Source: Luidia sarsii
Taxonomy: Eukaryota > Echinodermata > Asteroidea > Paxillosida > Luidiidae
DNA length: 64,000 nucleotides
Direction: 5' to 3'
NCBI GenBank assembly: GCA_949987565.1
Contig: OX465103.1
Span: 10,739,149-10,803,148 of the forward strand
Positions 59,401 to 64,000 of this stretch are shown piece by piece. Each line of letters begins with the position of its first letter. Position 1 is the first letter of the stretch. The translations under genes were made by a program, and so were the position numbers. Below the pieces are notes generated by a model, which saw only the letters and a list, made by a program, of their open reading frames with translations, did no database searches and was not told the origin of the DNA.

Positions 59401-60381
59401 TGCCTGTTATTACATCAATATCCTACCATCCCAGCCACCTGTTGGACTTATTACAGTGACTAATTCCCGGTTCCTGAGTCTCTTTCTATCCTCCACATCC
59501 GTATTCTCTGGGGTTTTCAGCCGCATTCACTGCCTCTGATGGGTCACTTCTATTGTTTTGAAAAAGAACGCAGCCTGGATTTTCTCTGGAATGACTCAGT
59601 CATAACAAAGTGGAAACTAGTTTGTTCACCTTATCTGTGTGGATGTCCATCCATTTTGTCCTATTCCTATCAAGTTTGGTGGCAACTTCTGTTTGTCTCT
59701 ATAAAGGGCTTTGTACTTTTTGCTGAAGGAAAGAGCTAAGTGACTTGGCAGTTTTGATAAGGGCTTTTTCATTTACAGATTTGAGTATAAGACAATTTTG
59801 TTTGTCAATCTGCCTCTTTTCTCAACACAGAAAGGAATACCTTCATCCAGTTCATTCAATTTGGAAATTGGTTGAAAAAGGTTGTTGACTTAATTAATTC
59901 TGAAATTTGTAAGAGAGAGCCTGATGTTTTCATCTTAGTAGGATCTCTCCGCCTTTGGAAAGGAGATTGAAACATCATGCTTTCTACATTTTCTGAGATT
60001 TGTATTTTGGTTATTTCAATCACTAAGCAACTTGTAACATTTCTGTTTTACTGTAGATTAATTTGACTACAGTAATATGCAAAAATGTCGCAAACTGCCT
60101 ACCGGTACTGACTGAAATGACAAAATAATTAGGAAGCCTGATGTTTTGATCCTAGCAGGACCTGGTTCTGCCTTTGAGAAAGGTCCTGCTAGGATCGAAA
60201 CGTCAGGCACGCCTGATTTTTTGATATCAAATTAGTTTGATTAATGGAACCGGTACTCACCGAAGTGTGATCTGCAGAAGTGTTGTTGAGGATGCATTGG
60301 CATACAGACGCAGGCGAGGTTTACGGAGATAGTGACAATCAGAACCACAAGGCCAAGCCCTAAGCTACCTGCAGACATCAT
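56185..60381 (-). CDS. TIMP: TIMP-like gene A, complete, 4 coding exons, 232 aa
   Basis: Secreted metalloproteinase inhibitor of the TIMP family. Coding exons are complement(join(56185..56400, 57233..57357, 58454..58690, 60261..60381)); all introns are GT-AG. Signal peptide is residues 1-23; mature Cys1 is residue 24 in CVCMPMHPQQHFC, the 13-residue TIMP reactive N-terminus. VIRAK (41-45) and FKG (83-85) are canonical. The Cys70 equivalent is C106, Cys99 is C132 (MCDW), and Cys124/127 are C157/C160 (CDSC). The C-terminal exon has seven cysteines, including the small CFHGNC loop (C165-C170) and an extra pair (C194, C219) absent from vertebrate TIMPs. The AB loop is about 8 residues longer than in C or D and carries sequons at N57 and N65; another is N181. 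The first of two adjacent ATGs is used. TATATAA lies 165 bp upstream. This is the most canonical member of the array. Function is inferred from the family. Confidence 0.93.
56716..57070. mobile_element. TTAA-type MITE in intron 3 of gene A, 355 bp
   Basis: Ends are AGGCCCTATACAATATTGG and CCCAATGTTATATTGGGCCT; TTAA is present on the right, degenerate on the left. Interior blocks match the 23.7-kb copy (AAAAGATTGCCACAGTT, inverted). Confidence 0.7.
57233..57357 (-). CDS. TIMP: Gene A exon 3 (MCDW and CDSC)
   Basis: 125 nt, entering in phase 1 and leaving in phase 0. Acceptor is GGCCAG|GCC; donor is TGTCAG|GTAGGT. It is the same length as exon 3 in the other four genes. Confidence 0.92.
57588..57745. 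repeat. Tandem pair of about 75 bp, TCTTTTCAGAGCC family
   Basis: Two adjacent units of CAGAGCC...CTCCATCTCACAAGAGATG...CACCGCAAACCTTCCACTT lie in intron 2 of gene A. Confidence 0.8.
58454..58690 (-). CDS. TIMP: Gene A exon 2 (AB loop to Cys70 region)
   Basis: 237 nt. Acceptor is TTGCAG|TGATC and donor is GACAG|GTGAGA, phase 1 on both sides. Encodes VIRAK...FKG...CGMP...LTG. Two N-x-T sequons lie in the AB loop. Confidence 0.93.
60060..60235. repeat. Palindromic repeat next to gene A exon 1
   Basis: The outer left arm (GCAAAAATGTCGCAAACTGC) and inner arm (TTTTGATCCTAGCAGGACC) face the inverse arm (AAAGGTCCTGCTAGGATCGA). It ends about 25 bp from the exon 1 donor. A related half-copy lies at 59895-60050. 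Confidence 0.85.
60261..60381 (-). CDS. TIMP: Gene A exon 1 (signal peptide and CVC N-terminus)
   Basis: 121 nt: residues 1-40 plus one base. It encodes a hydrophobic signal peptide followed by CVCMPMHPQQHFC. Donor is TTCG|GTGAGT, phase 1. Confidence 0.93.
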
Positions 60382-63300
60382 GATGTTTACTCTCAGTCGG
60401 AAAACTTTCTGGGAATGGTCGCAACTCAAAGCACCTCTCCAGAGCGGACATACATCCAAGATCCTCACAGGTGTGCGAGACACTCTTGCCGGCAGGCAGA
60501 CTTAAAGTTGTCAGGAATTAAACAATCTCATCAAGTACTAGTCTGTTATATAGGCAGCACTGCAGGAAGTAGGTTGTAGTAAGTTCTCTTCTAGGCCCCG
60601 CCCCCTTGTAGTAAGCTGAGGGCGGGCAATGGACAGGACTTCCTGTCATGTGAGCCTGGCTGGACCAATCAGGGCTCATAGCCAGCTGTGACGTTCAGTT
60701 CTTGGTTGGGTTCTCTTCCTTGGCGGGAGCTCGTCCCACACAAATCCTGCTGGCATGATGCCAGCATAGTTAGTTCACTGAAAGAGACAAGCGTAAGATT
60801 TGTTTGGATTTTGTTTTTGTTTGTTTTTTGACTTAAGTTTTTGGCTTCAGTTTGGATTTTTCTTTGAATAGATTAATTAGAGGCGATCACCTGTGTGCAG
60901 TAAAGTGAGTCAGAATGATGAAAGATTTTGCTATTTGTAAGGACTACATGCATATGTAACCTACTCTAATCCCCTCTTTAACCCTTTCTCCAACAAGAAT
61001 ATTAAATGAAGATAACTCAGAGGCTGAGGAGGTTTAAGCACCCACATGTCCTATGTGAATCAGATGATGCTCTAAAGATTCTTAGAAAGAAAAGTAACAG
61101 AAACATCCCAGACAAAAGAGGATTTCTACCTAAAGTCTGCAAAATTACAATGCAACAAGAAACGATGACCATCCATGCAGAACTCAGCGACCTACTACAT
61201 GTACATTATCTTCCTTCCCCAGTCTAATCTGGCCTTAAAATAATTATTTCCTTCCAAGGAGGGCCGTGGTATTCAGAAGACGACTTAGAGTAATAATACA
61301 AAAATGTTGCAAACTGCTTACTGACTAAATTTGTCAAAATGCAAATCCCAAAATTTAGTTGGCCTGATGTTTGATCCGAGCAGGATCTTTGTCTTTGCCT
61401 CTCTGCCTTTGAGTATTCAGAAGATGGTATTATTGATGGAAACAAAACTTTCGTTCTCCTTTTTTGTCATTCGGAGCAACAATAAGTCACCAGATCTGAC
61501 ATCTGACTTCCTGTGAGACAGGAAATAGGGGTAGCACAATATCCTCCAATGTCAAAGGTCAGCTCACCCATACCCCGCATCTCTGGCATCTGTCATTCTC
61601 TCAGGAAAAGCTCTTTAATCATGAAGTGTTTGTCCCTTGATACACTTGATCATATTTCTTGTTTTGCACTCCCTGTCAAGCTGTTGGAAATATGAATGAA
61701 ATATGTTCAAGGATTTTCATGATGGAAGACATAGTGAGAAAGTTTTGTGGAGATTTCATTAATTTCTGTGAGAGTAGAAGGAATGTCTTGCTGAGTGCTG
61801 ACCGTGTCTTTGGGTATTGACTGAAAGTTTTTCCTGTAGATCTGATTATAGCTTGAAGAGGCTGTATCTAGATTGGAAAATAATTGTAATCATTTGAGTT
61901 GAAGTTTTGATTATTAAGGTGCTTTGAACTTTAAGCTGCTGCCTTAACTTACTTTGTGAAAATGACAACATCTGCTCGAGTGAAAATTTATAGAGGGTAG
62001 CTTAATGCTCAATTGCAGTTATAAAGGGATAAAATTGACAGGAAATTGAACAATGTGTTGAAAGGAAAGCTTTGGTGTTTAGTATTAAAGCACATCACCT
62101 TAGGAATTGATGCTGTTGGACATCTTAAAGTCATGCAAAAATGCTGCAAAACTACTGACTCAAATTAGCAAAATGCAAATCTCAAAAATGTATGGAAGGC
62201 CAGGTGTTTCAATCTTAGCAGGACATTGTTCCGTCTGTGATTTCTTGCTAGCAGTCTCTGGTTACTCACAGCTTTGAAAATTTGCACCGAATACAAATCA
62301 TGGGAAGTCAGTGACAATGTCGCACTTGGGGGTTATTGTCCCTGCATCCCTGTTTTCTGGCTACTCCCATTGTGTCCGTGGACTATTGAGTGGGTGATGT
62401 GTCCAGATCCTCTTTCTGTGGTTGCAATGGCTTTGATCTCTGGTGAGATTAGCAGACAATATCCTAATGTGACTCACTTCACGGACTCTCTGATTTCCAA
62501 TGATAGTGACTGATCTCCAGGATTTGAACTGAATGAAAAGTACAGAGTAAGTGGAATCCTTCTTCCGGATTTTGCTGAGAAGAGAACAATGCCTCTGTTG
62601 ATGAATACTCAAGCAGCAAATTGTGTCTGAGATGTAGGGAACTGATACAAAATGAGTCTTTGATATGGACATTATTAGGAAATTATTTATTGATTCAGTA
62701 CAAGTTGGGATGAAGCTGATGTTTGTGTCTGAACTGAAAAATAAACAGAATGACCCGGAATCTCAAAATGGTCTTTCCATGAATTGTTCAAAAAAGAATC
62801 TTTCAAAAATTGAGAGGGCCTGATGTTTGATCCTAGCCCAGGCCTTTCTCAAGACTTTCAAAATGTTTGTATTTTCGTTGTTCAACCAAATAGTTTGTAA
62901 CTTGTTTGTTTCACTTTAACTGAGAAGAATCTTTCTTGAAATACAACAGCTCCACCTGGCAATTGATTCTGATCAGACTTGAAGCCTCCTTTTCCCTCCA
63001 AAGATTTGAGTAACCTAATTAATGATATAGTTAGTGGCAGGCTGCTGTGATGATGGAACAGCTGAATGTAGTCACGGATTGTTGTTGGAACAAGCAGCGA
63101 GAGAGAAGGACAAGATTCCCAGGGCATACAGAAATAGCCTGCCAGCTCGATTTGAACTCGATGATGATGATGTCACTTCCTTGTAGCAATTAGCCATTTC
63201 CTAAGCTCAGCTTCAGAGAAAAGGCACTTCTCCATCTGATGGTGTGAGAATGAAACAAGCAACCCTGTTCTGTAGGATTACCGGCTACTCTGCATATGAC

Positions 63301-64000
63301 ATGGCAGAAGCAATAAACAAGTCAAGTTAAGAAAACAATGACTTGATCACTTCACCGACGAGAACTATCTGAAGTATCCTGCTAAGATTGAAACACTAAG
63401 CCATCTTTCTTGATTTTGAAGAAAAAGCAAATTTCATCACAGTTTGTCAAGAGTTTCCTTATGTTCAATCAACTATACCATTAGCAGAACTTTTCCGTGC
63501 AATACCTTTATCGCACTTAACGTGACACATTTCCTAATCCAAGGAAACCACAGTACACTCCACAATATTCTCCCCATCCAGCTAATTGACACGCCCTGAA
63601 ACTGTCCCACCTCTCCAGGGAGAGTTTTACAATCCTGTTTTCTTGAGGATTGACAGACCACACTCAAAGTGTTCCCAGTTGTCTTGGACGGGCAAATAGT
63701 GCATCAAACTTTCTTGCGGGATGAGGTGAGATGACAGGCCAGCAACCTTGGACTAAGCCCTGGCACAGGTGCAAGGTCACAGGTTTAAGGTCATCCCCAG
63801 GTCAACGTCGCCAATTCCTGCACTGACTCATCAACCAGCTTCTTCTTTTTGCCCATAAAACGGAAAACCACCACACAGCATCTCGTACTCAGCCAGCAAA
63901 AATAAGATACTCCTGGAACGTCGCCAGAATGTATCTTAAAGAGAGATTGACAGCAGTAGTATTAGTGATAGTAGGTATTAGTGATGGCAGCACTTAAATG
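60382..64000. other. Region upstream of gene A
   Basis: Gene A promoter (TATA 60546-60552, CCAAT 60665-60669), then unique-looking sequence with palindromic-family copies at 61285-61425, 62125-62240, 62800-62895 and 63370-63420. No exon of a sixth TIMP gene was recognised. Confidence 0.5.
60546..60552 (-). promoter_or_regulatory. TATA box of gene A
   Basis: TATATAA on the minus strand, 165 bp upstream of the ATG. It predicts a start site near 60518 and a 5' UTR of about 135 nt. An inverted CCAAT motif sits at 60665-60669. Confidence 0.55.

Overview
The window is metazoan genomic DNA: intron-split genes with GT-AG splice sites, tRNA-derived SINEs, MITE-like elements and large microsatellites, with no bacterial-style gene packing. 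Its only recognisable protein-coding content is a head-to-tail array of five genes, all on the minus strand, encoding secreted TIMP-family proteins (tissue inhibitors of metalloproteinases, netrin-like fold). Multi-copy TIMP families with this cysteine pattern, together with the style of interspersed repeats, suggest a marine invertebrate deuterostome, most likely an echinoderm. That assignment is inference; the class cannot be fixed from sequence alone.

In order of transcription, right to left, the genes are: A (56185-60381, 232 aa), B (45907-49352, 238 aa), C (40431-43153, 249 aa), D (31589-37471, 250 aa) and E (1360-9069, 198 residues visible; its last exon lies off the left edge). Each complete gene has four coding exons. 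Intron phases are 1, 1 and 0 throughout, and the third coding exon is exactly 125 nt in all five. This allowed exons outside obvious open frames to be placed, such as C exon 3 and E exon 3. Exon 1 encodes the signal peptide and the CxC...HPQ...C inhibitory N-terminus. Exon 2 encodes the AB loop through the FKG/YKG and Cys70-equivalent region. Exon 3 carries the C-D/E/Q-W and C-x(1-2)-C motifs. Exon 4 carries the cysteine-rich C-terminal subdomain.

The paralogs differ exactly where TIMP specificity is set. Residue 2 is Val, Gly, Ser, Met and Gln in A to E. B also lacks one residue in the reactive ridge. C has a probable 10-residue extension ahead of Cys1. E has an AB loop about 43 residues longer than usual, partly Pro/Thr-rich. 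Exon 4 of B, C and D lacks the small Cys132-Cys137 loop, whereas all four complete genes carry one extra cysteine pair. This looks like an array diversified to inhibit different metalloproteinases or to take on non-inhibitory matrix roles.

The rest is non-coding. 9.1-31.6 kb is a gene-free gap with a roughly 680-bp CT tract. Intron 3 of D holds a 26-bp minisatellite, intron 3 of B a GACAGA-type array, and intron 1 of C a 92-bp tandem repeat. Scattered throughout are a palindromic repeat family, TTAA-flanked MITEs and tRNA-derived SINEs. No rRNA, intact tRNA, CRISPR array or complete autonomous transposon was recognised.
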